This document shows positions 7,753-15,051 of a stretch of DNA of 31,926 nucleotides, one piece after another. Made by a program: the position numbers and the translations under genes. Source of the stretch: DATIJC01 sp035479015 (lineage in GTDB: Bacteria; Patescibacteriota; Microgenomatia; UBA1400; UBA12028); contig DATIJC010000008.1 in assembly GCA_035479015.1 (NCBI GenBank), forward strand, positions 1 through 31,926, written 5' to 3'. Positions within the stretch are counted from its first letter, which is position 1. Each line of letters begins with the position of its first letter. The notes under the pieces were generated by a model that saw nothing but the letters and a program-made list of their open reading frames with translations, was not told the origin of the DNA and made no database searches.

Positions 7753-8418
7753 TTACCCTACTTTATATCCAAACCCGCGGACAGTTTTGAGAAGTTTCTT
7801 TTCAAAAGGATCATCGACCTTCTTGCGTAACTTCTTCATGTATACTTCCACCGTGTTGGGAAGAATATTGGCATCATAATCCCAGACGTGGGCGATGATG
7901 TCATCTTTCGTGCAGACATGACCAGCATGACGCAGGAGGTTTTCCAGCAGCCCAAATTCTTTGGCTGTGAGCTCAATCAGTTTTCCGGCACGGGTAACTT
8001 CATGAGATTTGGAATCAAGTTTTAAATCGCCAAACACGAGTGCAGCTGACAGCGTTTGTTTCGGCCGGCGGGTAAGAGCCCGAACACGGGCAAGTAATTC
8101 TTCAAATGAAAACGGCTTCGTTAAATAGTCATCAGCGCCTGCGTCTAATCCTTCGACTTTATCGCGGATCTGACCCTTCGCTGTCAAAATGAGAATAGGC
8201 GTGTGAATTTTTTCATTGCGTAGCCGTTTACAAATCTCAATACCCGTCATACCGGGAAGCATTAGATCGAGGACAATGCAGTCATACTCTTCTGTAGACG
8301 CCATGTCATAGCCATCTGTTCCATCATGGGCTACATCGACAGCAAAGTTTTCTAAACTCAAGCCTTTTTGAATTGAGGTGGCAATGCGGTGTTCATCTTC
8401 GACAACAAGTATTCTCAT
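7753..8418 (-). CDS. OmpR/PhoB-family response regulator
   Basis: 221-aa transcription factor. The receiver domain (1-120) has the acidic pair (EDE), phosphoacceptor Asp51 (CIVLDLMLPGMTG), Thr79 and Lys101 (YLTKPF). The C-terminal winged-helix domain (about 128-221) ends in the classic TVRGFGYKVG with the transactivation/recognition segment NTVEVYMKKLRKKV. It is the first gene of the regulator-kinase-exporter cluster. A TATAAC box ends 7 nt before the ATG and no Shine-Dalgarno site is visible, so the mRNA is probably leaderless. Autoregulation is plausible but no clear direct-repeat operator was identified. Confidence 0.96.
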   Translation of the reverse strand: MRILVVEDEHRIATSIQKGLSLENFAVDVAHDGTDGYDMASTEEYDCIVLDLMLPGMTGIEICKRLRNEKIHTPILILTAKGQIRDKVEGLDAGADDYLTKPFSFEELLARVRALTRRPKQTLSAALVFGDLKLDSKSHEVTRAGKLIELTAKEFGLLENLLRHAGHVCTKDDIIAHVWDYDANILPNTVEVYMKKLRKKVDDPFEKKLLKTVRGFGYKVG

Positions 8419-8425
8419 AATGCTT

Positions 8426-8431
8426 GTTATA
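8426..8431 (-). promoter_or_regulatory. -10 box of a predicted leaderless promoter (response regulator)
   Basis: TATAAC on the minus strand ends 7 nt before the response-regulator ATG. A TTGATT lies 19 nt further upstream, which is wider than ideal; an overlapping TATAGT would give a 14-nt spacer instead. Confidence 0.45.
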
Positions 8432-8464
8432 CTATACTACTATCGCTGAAAATCAACTGAAAGA

Positions 8465-8911
8465 TTAGTCAACATTTTGTATATCATACTGAATCATTCC
8501 TGCAGGGGCTCTCAACTCGCACATATCACCTTTTTTCTTGCCAAGCAGCGTGAGGCCAAGCGGGCTATCAATAGAAAGTTTGTGTGCCGCTGGGTCCGAT
8601 TCAAACGCGCTGACGAGTACATATGTGATTGGTTTTTTATCTTTGACCAAGGTGACAGTTGCGCCAAATTCTACTACCCCAGGGTGTGTGTGCTCAACAA
8701 TTTTTCCTTCAAATAGTAACCGGTGCAATTCACGCAGCTGCCGTCCAATGTCACCCAATTCCATCTTGGCGTACTTATATGCTCCATTTTCTGAAAGATC
8801 GCCTTGCTCGCGGGCGATAGCCAGCCTGCCGACCACCTCTTCACGCAACGTGTGCAAGCGTATGACTTCATCTTTTAGATGCTGATAATATTTTGCAGTA
8901 AATGGAATCAT
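8465..8911 (-). CDS. greA: GreA/GreB-family transcription elongation factor
   Basis: 148-aa protein starting at MIPFTAKYYQHLKDEV. The N-terminal coiled coil carries the acidic tip motif EQGDLSENGAYKYAK (Asp38 and Glu41 correspond to the acidic tip residues of GreA). The C-terminal FKBP-like domain follows, with GATVTLVKDKK, KLSIDSPLGLTLLGKKKGD and ending MIQYDIQNVD. It rescues backtracked RNA polymerase by stimulating transcript cleavage. The ATG at 8909-8911 is preferred over an upstream one at 8975-8977, because the extra 22 residues are not Gre-like and would overlap the divergent gene. TACAAC lies 7 nt upstream. Confidence 0.93.
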   Translation of the reverse strand: MIPFTAKYYQHLKDEVIRLHTLREEVVGRLAIAREQGDLSENGAYKYAKMELGDIGRQLRELHRLLFEGKIVEHTHPGVVEFGATVTLVKDKKPITYVLVSAFESDPAAHKLSIDSPLGLTLLGKKKGDMCELRAPAGMIQYDIQNVD

Positions 8912-8951
8912 GCGATTTGTTGTAGGATACTGTAGTGGAGTATAACAGGTT

Positions 8952-8960
8952 GAAAGGAGA
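8952..8960 (+). promoter_or_regulatory. Strong Shine-Dalgarno site deciding the LUD gene start
   Basis: GAAAGGAGA sits 4 nt before the ATG at 8965. It fixes that ATG as the start over an in-frame GTG at 8935. Confidence 0.8.
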
Positions 8961-8964
8961 TCGT

Positions 8965-9573
8965 ATGACATGGACAACTATCCCAACTGATGAACAAATT
9001 GGAGAAGCGATTGCAGCGCTGCAAAAAAATGGATTTGATGCAATAGTGGTCAATACGGGCGCTGATGCGAAAGCGAAAGTTGTGGAACTCGTTCCCAAAG
9101 GAGCTGAAGTAATGACCATGTCTTCGGTGACTCTAGAGACAATTGGGGTGACCAAAGAAATCAATGAGTCGGGAAATTATGATAGCGTCAAGGTAAAGCT
9201 TTCTAAAATGGACCGTGCAACGCAGGAAACTGAAATGCAAAAACTGGGTGCAGCGCCACAGTGGGCAATAGGCAGTGTGCATGGAATTACCTTGCAAGGT
9301 GATGTGATCGTAGCTTCAAACACAGGGAGTCAACTGCCCGCGTATGCCTACGCTTCAGAACATGTGATTTGGGTAGTAGGGGCGCAGAAAATTGTCGAAA
9401 ATATGGATACAGTTATGAAACGTCTGTACGAATATACGCTGCCACTTGAAAATGACCGCATGCAAAAGGCGCATGGCATGGGAAGCTTTGTGAGCAAACT
9501 TCTCACGTTTCACCGCGAGATCAAAAAGGGTCGCGTCACCATCATTTTTGTCAAAGAAGTGCTAGGATTTTAG
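8965..9573 (+). CDS. LUD-domain (LutC/DUF162-like) protein
   Basis: 202-aa single-domain protein of the LUD family, the fold shared by the lactate-utilisation proteins LutB and LutC. Recognisable parts are the N-terminal ALQKNGFDAIVVNTGADAKAKV, MSSVTLETIG, and the family core GSVHGITLQGDVIVASNTGSQL followed by EHVIWVVGAQKIV. No Fe-S cluster cysteines and no lutA/lutB genes are present, so lactate oxidation is not implied. It starts behind a strong Shine-Dalgarno site, diverges from greA, and is followed after 1 nt by a GT-B-like gene with a GTG start, implying co-translation. The substrate is unknown. Confidence 0.88.
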   Translation: MTWTTIPTDEQIGEAIAALQKNGFDAIVVNTGADAKAKVVELVPKGAEVMTMSSVTLETIGVTKEINESGNYDSVKVKLSKMDRATQETEMQKLGAAPQWAIGSVHGITLQGDVIVASNTGSQLPAYAYASEHVIWVVGAQKIVENMDTVMKRLYEYTLPLENDRMQKAHGMGSFVSKLLTFHREIKKGRVTIIFVKEVLGF

Positions 9574-9574
9574 A

Positions 9575-10876
9575 GTGACATCAAAGTTGTCCGATCCGTC
9601 CCTAGCAATAGTCTTTGCCTACGCTCCAGCGGGCTTAGGGCATCTGCGTGTATCTGACGCACTGCGTCACGGGCCGCCCGAAAGTAGTGAACCTATTTTG
9701 CTGCCGGCCCGCGGCGAATCGATCCGCGTCATTCACCGCTTCACAAGCCTCAATCCATATGCACGGGGGATCATGGAGTGGGCGCAGAGTGGCGTGATGG
9801 AGAATATCATTACAAAGATTTACCGGCGTATTTTGCTTTCTGATGCAAAAGAATTAGAGGAGCAGTTGTTTGAAATTTTGAAGCAGCGGGTGGAATTGCC
9901 AAAAACATTGCTACTGGTTGCCTCACATTTTGGCATTGCCCACCAAATCGGTGCGATGAAAAGAAATCTGGCAGAGCGTGCAGGAGTAAAAGTGCTTGTA
10001 GTCATGCAGGTGACCGATGATAGTCCTCAGCATATTTGGTATGTGCCCGGTACGGATATAACCTTTGTCCCGAGTGAGTACACAAAAGAAGCGCTGACCG
10101 TATATGGCAAGCAGTCGCATCTGCCGCCAGTTCACTTTGAAGTCCTTCCGTATCCGCTTAGCCCCGAACTATCAAAACATTTAAGTTCTGAGGCGTATCA
10201 AAAGCGTCTGGAACAATATGATCCAAAGAAACAAACTCCAGTTTCGATAGCAGTTCCTATTTCGGGCGCAGCAGTAGGTGTTAACTTTGCGGTCATGCTG
10301 CTGATGGAATTGCATAAGTTATCCAGCCGGTATCACTTTTCTCTGGTTGCCAAACGGAATGTATTCGCTGACGTGATGCTGGAACGTGTGGAGCACTTGC
10401 CATATGTGCAGACCTCTACATCACACAGTGATAGGCAAATTGTAGAATTATATGAGAGCGCGTACACGCAAAATGTTATTTCACTGGAAGTGACAAAACC
10501 CAGTGAACAGTCGTTTAAGGCAATGCTGCATTCACGCGAAGTCGGGGGAGCCATATTATTGTTCTCGACGCCAGTTGGTAGGCAGGAGTATGACAACTTA
10601 AAATTTTTGCAGCGCCATCAACTGATCCCGACAAGTGAAGAGCAGACGCTATTGTTTGCTCAGCAGAACCCATTACTTGAGATCGCAAAACATTGGCGCG
10701 GGATACGCATTCCTGATGATCCGATAGCGGCGGCAAAATTTATATTTTGGTGCCATGAGCAAAAGATTTTCCAAGCGATGGCTGGTGCTCATGCAAAAGC
10801 GGATGATATAAATCCTCATGAAGTAGGTGATGATGGTGTAGCTAAGTTTTGGAAGAGGGTAGAAGAATTACTGTAG
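9575..10876 (+). CDS. Putative GT-B-fold glycosyltransferase-like protein
   Basis: 433-aa soluble protein. The N-terminus AIVFAYAPAGLGHLRVSDAL resembles the glycine-rich loop of MurG and MGDG-synthase-type GT-B enzymes (G.GH.R). About residues 145-165, WYVPGTDITFVPSEYTKEAL resembles the segment where such enzymes describe the acceptor-side Rossmann domain. A second Rossmann-like half begins near VPISGAAVGVNFAVMLL. The typical E-x7-E donor-binding motif is not obvious, so the catalytic assignment is tentative. The GTG start lies 1 nt after the LUD stop. The stop is directly followed by repeat copy C. It could be a cell-envelope glycolipid enzyme or a non-enzymatic homologue. Confidence 0.55.
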   Translation: MTSKLSDPSLAIVFAYAPAGLGHLRVSDALRHGPPESSEPILLPARGESIRVIHRFTSLNPYARGIMEWAQSGVMENIITKIYRRILLSDAKELEEQLFEILKQRVELPKTLLLVASHFGIAHQIGAMKRNLAERAGVKVLVVMQVTDDSPQHIWYVPGTDITFVPSEYTKEALTVYGKQSHLPPVHFEVLPYPLSPELSKHLSSEAYQKRLEQYDPKKQTPVSIAVPISGAAVGVNFAVMLLMELHKLSSRYHFSLVAKRNVFADVMLERVEHLPYVQTSTSHSDRQIVELYESAYTQNVISLEVTKPSEQSFKAMLHSREVGGAILLFSTPVGRQEYDNLKFLQRHQLIPTSEEQTLLFAQQNPLLEIAKHWRGIRIPDDPIAAAKFIFWCHEQKIFQAMAGAHAKADDINPHEVGDDGVAKFWKRVEELL

Positions 10877-10924
10877 TGTCATGCCTGTGAAGACAGGCAT
10901 CCAGTCAATAAATTAAGTTCAATT
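10877..10924. repeat. Palindromic repeat element, copy C (half element)
   Basis: Begins TGTCA directly after the stop codon of the 9575-10876 gene, forms the hairpin ATGCCTG/CAGGCAT, then carries the same linker as copies A and B (CCAGTCAATAAATTAAGTTCAA). The right hairpin and TGACA end are missing. Its right end contains the stop codon of the convergent GNAT gene. It probably separates the two converging transcripts. Confidence 0.78.
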
Positions 10925-11413
10925 CCATCCAAACATTTTTTTATATATATCACCGTTCGGATACTTTTTTGCTTTCAAATCTACCCTTCGAAATCCCCAT
11001 TTAGCATAAATCTTCTCTGCAAACAAACTCGAATTTACAAACAATTTCTGAACACCTAATTGGTTTACTATTTCCATGACCTTTTCAAAGAGCTTACTTC
11101 CTACTCCTTTGCCTCTGTAATTCTCCAATACAAAGAAAGTTGATATTCTGTCATGTTTATTCGAGCCATCGTTTTTTCGTAATCCAATTACCCCTACAAG
11201 CCCGCCATCCGAAGCTTCCTCTGCGATGAAAAAATAATTACCCCTCAGGCGCTCTTCAATATTTTTAACATTATTATCCCGATACATATCTTCTATCGTT
11301 TCGCTTGATAGCTTCTGATCAATAAATAATGGTGTATAGGCCAATCGGAATGCTGTAGAAATCCTTCTTGCATCTTTTATTCTTGCTGGGCGAATAACAA
11401 TGTCGTTTACCAT
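10919..11413 (-). CDS. GNAT-family N-acetyltransferase
   Basis: 164-aa acetyltransferase when started at the ATG of 11411-11413. It shows the GNAT fold: IRPARIKDARRIS at the start, beta-strand GLVGVIGLRKN, motif A STFFVLENYRGKGVGSKLF (acetyl-CoA pyrophosphate loop Q/R-x-x-G-x-G/A variant RGKGVG), and KLFVNSSLFAEKIYAKWGFR near the end. A TTG at 11459-11461, abutting the rmlC stop, would add 16 residues that are not GNAT-like. A TACAAT box 9 nt before the chosen ATG supports the shorter form. The final Trp-Asn-stop lies in or next to repeat copy C, so the C-terminus may have been altered by the repeat. The substrate is unknown. Confidence 0.85.
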   Translation of the reverse strand: MVNDIVIRPARIKDARRISTAFRLAYTPLFIDQKLSSETIEDMYRDNNVKNIEERLRGNYFFIAEEASDGGLVGVIGLRKNDGSNKHDRISTFFVLENYRGKGVGSKLFEKVMEIVNQLGVQKLFVNSSLFAEKIYAKWGFRRVDLKAKKYPNGDIYKKMFGWN

Positions 11414-11461
11414 CTCACCGTTATTGTATAACTTTGGAACATGTCGGTTCGAGGATGACAA

Positions 11462-12010
11462 CTAAAACAACTTCAAATCTTCAGAAATCTTGGGCAGATT
11501 TGCATCTTGGGCAGACAAAATCGGTGTACCCACGAGCGGCCAAGTGATATGTAGACTTGGGTCACTCCAAATAATACCTGCGGAAGATTCCTTGTTATAT
11601 ACGCCCCCTGCTACTTTGTACATAAACTTCGCTTCACTGGAGAGCACATAGTATCCATGGCCAAAGCCCCGGGGTATATACAACATATTGTGTGTGGCAT
11701 CATCCAAAGTCACACCTATCCATTTGCCAAAGTTGGGGGATTGGCGGCGCAGATCTACGGCGACGTCAAAAACTTTTCCACTGGCAACCGAAACAAGTTT
11801 TGATTGAGAGAATGGCTCTAGTTGGAAATGAATGCCGCGCAAGACATTTTGTTTGGAGATGCTCAAGTTATCTTGGATAAATTCATCAATAATGCCTATC
11901 GATCGGAATGTATCGGCGTTGTATGTTTCTAAAAATGCGCCACGATCGTCAGGGTAGACCTCGGGGAATAGTTGAAAGACGTCGGGGAGGGAGGTGGGTT
12001 CTTTTTTCAT
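11462..12010 (-). CDS. rmlC: dTDP-4-dehydrorhamnose 3,5-epimerase-like protein
   Basis: 182-aa cupin of the RmlC family, which epimerises dTDP-4-dehydro-6-deoxyglucose at C3 and C5 during dTDP-rhamnose synthesis. Motifs: DDRGAFLETYN, QDNLSISKQNVLRGIHFQ (catalytic His61), KVFDVAVDLR, IPRGFGHGYYVLS and FMYKVAGGVY (catalytic-type Tyr). The length matches the family. No rmlA, rmlB or rmlD lies nearby. The ATG overlaps the clpB stop as ATGA, so it is co-translated with a chaperone gene, an unexpected partner. Other sugar-nucleotide 3- or 5-epimerases share these motifs, so the exact product is uncertain. Confidence 0.88.
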   Translation of the reverse strand: MKKEPTSLPDVFQLFPEVYPDDRGAFLETYNADTFRSIGIIDEFIQDNLSISKQNVLRGIHFQLEPFSQSKLVSVASGKVFDVAVDLRRQSPNFGKWIGVTLDDATHNMLYIPRGFGHGYYVLSSEAKFMYKVAGGVYNKESSAGIIWSDPSLHITWPLVGTPILSAQDANLPKISEDLKLF

Positions 12011-14100
12011 TTGATGGCTATTCCAGTTTTTGAAGTTGTGACAGTGATTGTATCACCGTTTTTTTTCTTGCCTTCGACGATTAACATAGCCGCCTCATCG
12101 AGGATACTGGTTTCGATAAGACGTCGCAGGGGTCTAGCTCCATAGAGCGGATCAAAACCTTTCTTTGCTAACCACGCGCGTGCTTCTTCACTTACGATAA
12201 GATGCAGTCCTTGTTTGGCCAGGCGCTCTTCTATCATATGAAGTTGCACATCCACAATGCTTTCCAAAACTTTTTCACTCAATTTATTAAACACAATCAC
12301 ATTATCCAAACGGTTTAAAAATTCCGGCCGGAAAACGTGAGACAAATCTGACTCCTCTACATTGCTGGTCATGATGATAATACAGTTGCGGAAATCCACC
12401 GTGCGGCCGTTGCCGTCTGTAAGTCTGCCATCATCAAGAATTTGTAGAAACACGTTGTAAATTGTCTGACTGGCTTTTTCAATTTCATCAAACAGGACGA
12501 CGCAGTAAGGTCTGCGCCGTACCGCCTCCGTCAGTTGTCCGCCTTCTTCGTATCCTACGTACCCGGGGGGAGCACCAATCAATCTACTGATCGTATGCGG
12601 TTCGCTATACTCGCTCATATCGATGCGCACGATTGCATTTTCATCATTAAATAAACTCTCTGCTAATGCTTTCGCTGTTTCGGTCTTGCCAACTCCAGTT
12701 GGTCCCAAAAATAAGAATGATCCAATCGGTCGGTTGGGTGCTGACAGCCCAGCGCGTGAACGGCGCACACTGTTGGCAACTTTTTGCAATGCAGCGTCTT
12801 GGCCAACCACACGGGAGCGCAGCTCATCCTCCAGGTGTTCGAGTTTTTCTGACTCGCCTAAAAGCAATTTTGTCGCCGGTATGCCTGTCCAGCGCGAGAC
12901 CACTGCTGCAATATCTTCACTGGTCACTTCTTCGCGAAGCAGTCGATCACTTTCAGGAATACGTTTTAGTGCTTTTTCTGCTTCGTGTAAATTTTTTTCA
13001 AGTGTTGGAACTTGCCCAAATTTAATTTGTGCGGCTTTCTCCAAGTCCACCAAGCGTTCTGCCTTCTCAAGCTCAGCACGCGCGCTGTCAAGTTCTTTCT
13101 TCGCTTTCTGAATAGAGGCAATCAATCCTTTTTGTGTCCGCCAGCGTGATTCAATCCCTTCTGATTCTTTTTTCTTCCCATCAATTTCCGTCTGAAGATC
13201 TTTTAATCTTGATTTTGCATTCTCGCTTTTTTCTTTCTTGAGCGCTGCGGCTTCAATCTCAAGTTGAGTGAGCCGCCGTTTCACTTTATCTAAAACGACA
13301 GGCATAGATTGCGTTTCGATTTTTAAGGTGCTGGTAGCCTCGTCAATCAAATCCACAGCTTTATCCGGTAGGAATCGGTCAGTGATGTAGCGGGTGGAGA
13401 GCGTAACTGCTGCGATGATCGCATCATCGGTAATGCGTATACCATGGTGTAGTTCATATTTTTCTTTTATGCCACGCAGAATGGCAATTGCATCCTCTTG
13501 GTTTGGTTCACCAACAAAAACAGGTTGGAACCGGCGCTCCAGCGCTTGATCTTTCTCAATATACTGGCGGTATTCCCGGATGGTGGTTGCGCCGATGGTG
13601 CGTAGCTCTCCGCGGGCAAGGGCAGGTTTCAAAATGTTGGCCGCATCCATTGCGCCCCGTCCGCCGCTGCCGGCACCGACCAGTACATGGAGCTCATCAA
13701 TGAACAAAATATATTTGTCGGGAGATTCACGCAAACTTTTGAGAATGTTCTTCAGGCGTTCCTCAAACTCACCTTGGTACTTTGCGCCTGCGAGCACAAG
13801 CGCAATATCCAGCACAAGCAGTTCTTTATTTGCCAAGGTATCGGGTATATCGCCGGAAACAATGCGCTGCGCTAACCCTTCTACAATTGCAGTTTTGCCT
13901 ACGCCGGGATCACCAACGAGCACAGGGTTATTTTTGGTACGCCGCGCTAATATCTGCATGCAGCGGCGGATTTCATCATCACGACCGATAACTGGATCTA
14001 ATTTTCCCTTACGGGCACTATCGGTCAAATTAGTAGTAAAGCGCCCCAACGGATCTTGCGATCCGTCATCGTAGTCAGGGGGAAGATTGTCGTTGGCCAT
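12007..14100 (-). CDS. clpB: ClpB-type AAA+ disaggregase lacking the N-terminal domain
   Basis: 697-aa double-AAA+ chaperone; family members are usually about 850-870 aa. The N-terminal Clp_N domain is absent: after a short lead (DPLGRFTTNLTDSARKGKLDPVIGRDDEI) the first ATPase domain begins at once. Walker A sites are GDPGVGKT (63-70) and GPTGVGKT (466-473); Walker B sites are ILFIDELH and VVLFDEIEK. A long coiled-coil middle domain (about 270-410) with many Lys/Glu identifies ClpB rather than ClpC. In the second ATPase domain the stretch between MTSN and FRPEFLNR is only about 8 residues, where the family usually has about 30. TACAGT lies 6 nt before the ATG with no Shine-Dalgarno site. No CIRCE element is visible. 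Confidence 0.93.
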   Translation of the reverse strand: MANDNLPPDYDDGSQDPLGRFTTNLTDSARKGKLDPVIGRDDEIRRCMQILARRTKNNPVLVGDPGVGKTAIVEGLAQRIVSGDIPDTLANKELLVLDIALVLAGAKYQGEFEERLKNILKSLRESPDKYILFIDELHVLVGAGSGGRGAMDAANILKPALARGELRTIGATTIREYRQYIEKDQALERRFQPVFVGEPNQEDAIAILRGIKEKYELHHGIRITDDAIIAAVTLSTRYITDRFLPDKAVDLIDEATSTLKIETQSMPVVLDKVKRRLTQLEIEAAALKKEKSENAKSRLKDLQTEIDGKKKESEGIESRWRTQKGLIASIQKAKKELDSARAELEKAERLVDLEKAAQIKFGQVPTLEKNLHEAEKALKRIPESDRLLREEVTSEDIAAVVSRWTGIPATKLLLGESEKLEHLEDELRSRVVGQDAALQKVANSVRRSRAGLSAPNRPIGSFLFLGPTGVGKTETAKALAESLFNDENAIVRIDMSEYSEPHTISRLIGAPPGYVGYEEGGQLTEAVRRRPYCVVLFDEIEKASQTIYNVFLQILDDGRLTDGNGRTVDFRNCIIIMTSNVEESDLSHVFRPEFLNRLDNVIVFNKLSEKVLESIVDVQLHMIEERLAKQGLHLIVSEEARAWLAKKGFDPLYGARPLRRLIETSILDEAAMLIVEGKKKNGDTITVTTSKTGIAIK

Positions 14101-14106
14101 GTCTCT

Positions 14107-14112
14107 ACTGTA
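14107..14112 (-). promoter_or_regulatory. -10 box of a predicted leaderless promoter (clpB)
   Basis: TACAGT on the minus strand ends 6 nt before the clpB ATG and lies immediately behind the lipoprotein stop codon. It would give clpB its own transcript independent of the lipoprotein gene. No strong -35 hexamer was found. Confidence 0.4.
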
Positions 14113-14580
14113 CTACTTTGTAGTCGGCGCCACCAGGTTGCCACAAGCAGTGTATGTGCTGATAGCAGCTGCTGACTTATGGACGTTCACGGCGAGTCCG
14201 CCTTTCCAGAGATCTGCCATGTTGACGGAGACGGTCGTAACAGAAGTACCGTTCACAACATTGGCGAGTGGATACTTCACATCACCTGGTGTAGGGCAGG
14301 AGCCGACATGAATATGAGCAGGCTGCGGGTCAACATATTTCTTCCCAGCCATCGTGAGAGTTACTTTCACTTTTCCATATCCAAGATCTTCAAATTTTGC
14401 TGTGCCGGTTTGACCTGAATTTTTCACGGCACTCATCTTCACAGTTACGGGTGGGAGCATGGCAGCAGGTGTAGCTGTTGGATTTAGTGTAGCCGTCGGA
14501 TTTACACTTGGCGTAGTGTATGAACTGCACGCAGACAGAAGTAGGGCAGAAACGCCTACGAGTGTAATTTTTTTGAACAT
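14113..14580 (-). CDS. Secreted lipoprotein with SodC/CHRD-like beta domain
   Basis: 155-aa lipoprotein. The signal peptide MFKKITLVGVSALLLSAC ends in lipobox LSAC with Cys18. A Thr/Pro-rich linker (about 19-45) precedes a beta-rich domain of about 105 residues with AHIHVGSCPTPGDVKYPL, NGTSVTTVSVNM, LAVNVHKS and YTACGNL. The His-x-His plus a later Asn-x-His and two Cys resemble the metal-site and disulfide layout of Cu/Zn superoxide dismutase-like and CHRD domains, but the full SodC metal set is not visible, so enzymatic activity is doubtful. It has a strong Shine-Dalgarno site (AAGGAGG) and diverges from yqeY across a palindromic region. Confidence 0.82.
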   Translation of the reverse strand: MFKKITLVGVSALLLSACSSYTTPSVNPTATLNPTATPAAMLPPVTVKMSAVKNSGQTGTAKFEDLGYGKVKVTLTMAGKKYVDPQPAHIHVGSCPTPGDVKYPLANVVNGTSVTTVSVNMADLWKGGLAVNVHKSAAAISTYTACGNLVAPTTK

Positions 14581-14598
14581 ACGTACCTCCTTGGTATG

Positions 14599-14613
14599 AT
14601 CCTATGATAGGAT
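14599..14613. promoter_or_regulatory. Perfect 15-bp palindrome in a divergent promoter, possible operator
   Basis: ATCCTAT-G-ATAGGAT forms an uninterrupted inverted repeat with 7-bp arms in the 39-bp gap between the lipoprotein gene (minus) and yqeY (plus). TATGAT boxes at 14595-14600 and 14603-14608 overlap it, so a bound dimeric regulator would affect both genes. It is too short, and lacks a T-run, to be a terminator. Confidence 0.5.
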
Positions 14614-14619
14614 AACTTT

Positions 14620-15051
14620 ATGATCAAATCAACTATTCAAGACCAGATGAAGGATGCGATGCGCGCACGAGACAGCGTGAAACTAGAGACGCTGCGGTTT
14701 GTGCTTTCTGGAATGAAGTACGAAGAGATCGAAAAACACCGTGAACTCACCGATGAAGAAGCTATCGATGTGCTGTCACGCGAAGTGAAGAAGCGCCGGG
14801 AAGCAATTGAATTGTTCCGTACATCGGGCAGGGATCAAATGGTTGCTGATGAAGAGAGTAAATTAGCAGTAATCATGACACTATTACCCACGCAGTTTTC
14901 CAAAGAAGAAGTTGAGAAAATAGTAGAAGCAGCGATCGCCAAAGTTGGTAAAGAAAATTTCGGCGCGATTATGAAAGAAGTAACTCCCCAAACGAAAGGT
15001 AAAGCTGATGGAAAAATGGTGAGTGACGTGGTAAAAGCAAAGTTACTATGA
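14620..15051 (+). CDS. yqeY: GatB/YqeY-domain protein
   Basis: 143-aa stand-alone YqeY protein, homologous to the C-terminal tRNA-binding domain of GatB. Typical motifs are MKDAMRARDSVKLETLRFVLSGMKYEEIEK, EVKKRREAIELFR, LPTQFSKEEVEKIV and the C-terminal PQTKGKADGKMVSDVVKAKL. The length matches the family. The biological role of stand-alone YqeY is not established; tRNA or tRNA-transamidation links are inferred from homology. It overlaps the following aldolase gene by 4 nt (ATGA), starting a run of tightly coupled genes to the YidC-like gene. Confidence 0.94.
   Translation: MIKSTIQDQMKDAMRARDSVKLETLRFVLSGMKYEEIEKHRELTDEEAIDVLSREVKKRREAIELFRTSGRDQMVADEESKLAVIMTLLPTQFSKEEVEKIVEAAIAKVGKENFGAIMKEVTPQTKGKADGKMVSDVVKAKLL

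Noticed and set aside
9575..10876. Assigning MurG to the GT-B-like gene
   Set aside because: The glycine-rich loop is similar, but the MurG GGS and donor-binding motifs are missing and the length and C-terminal half differ.
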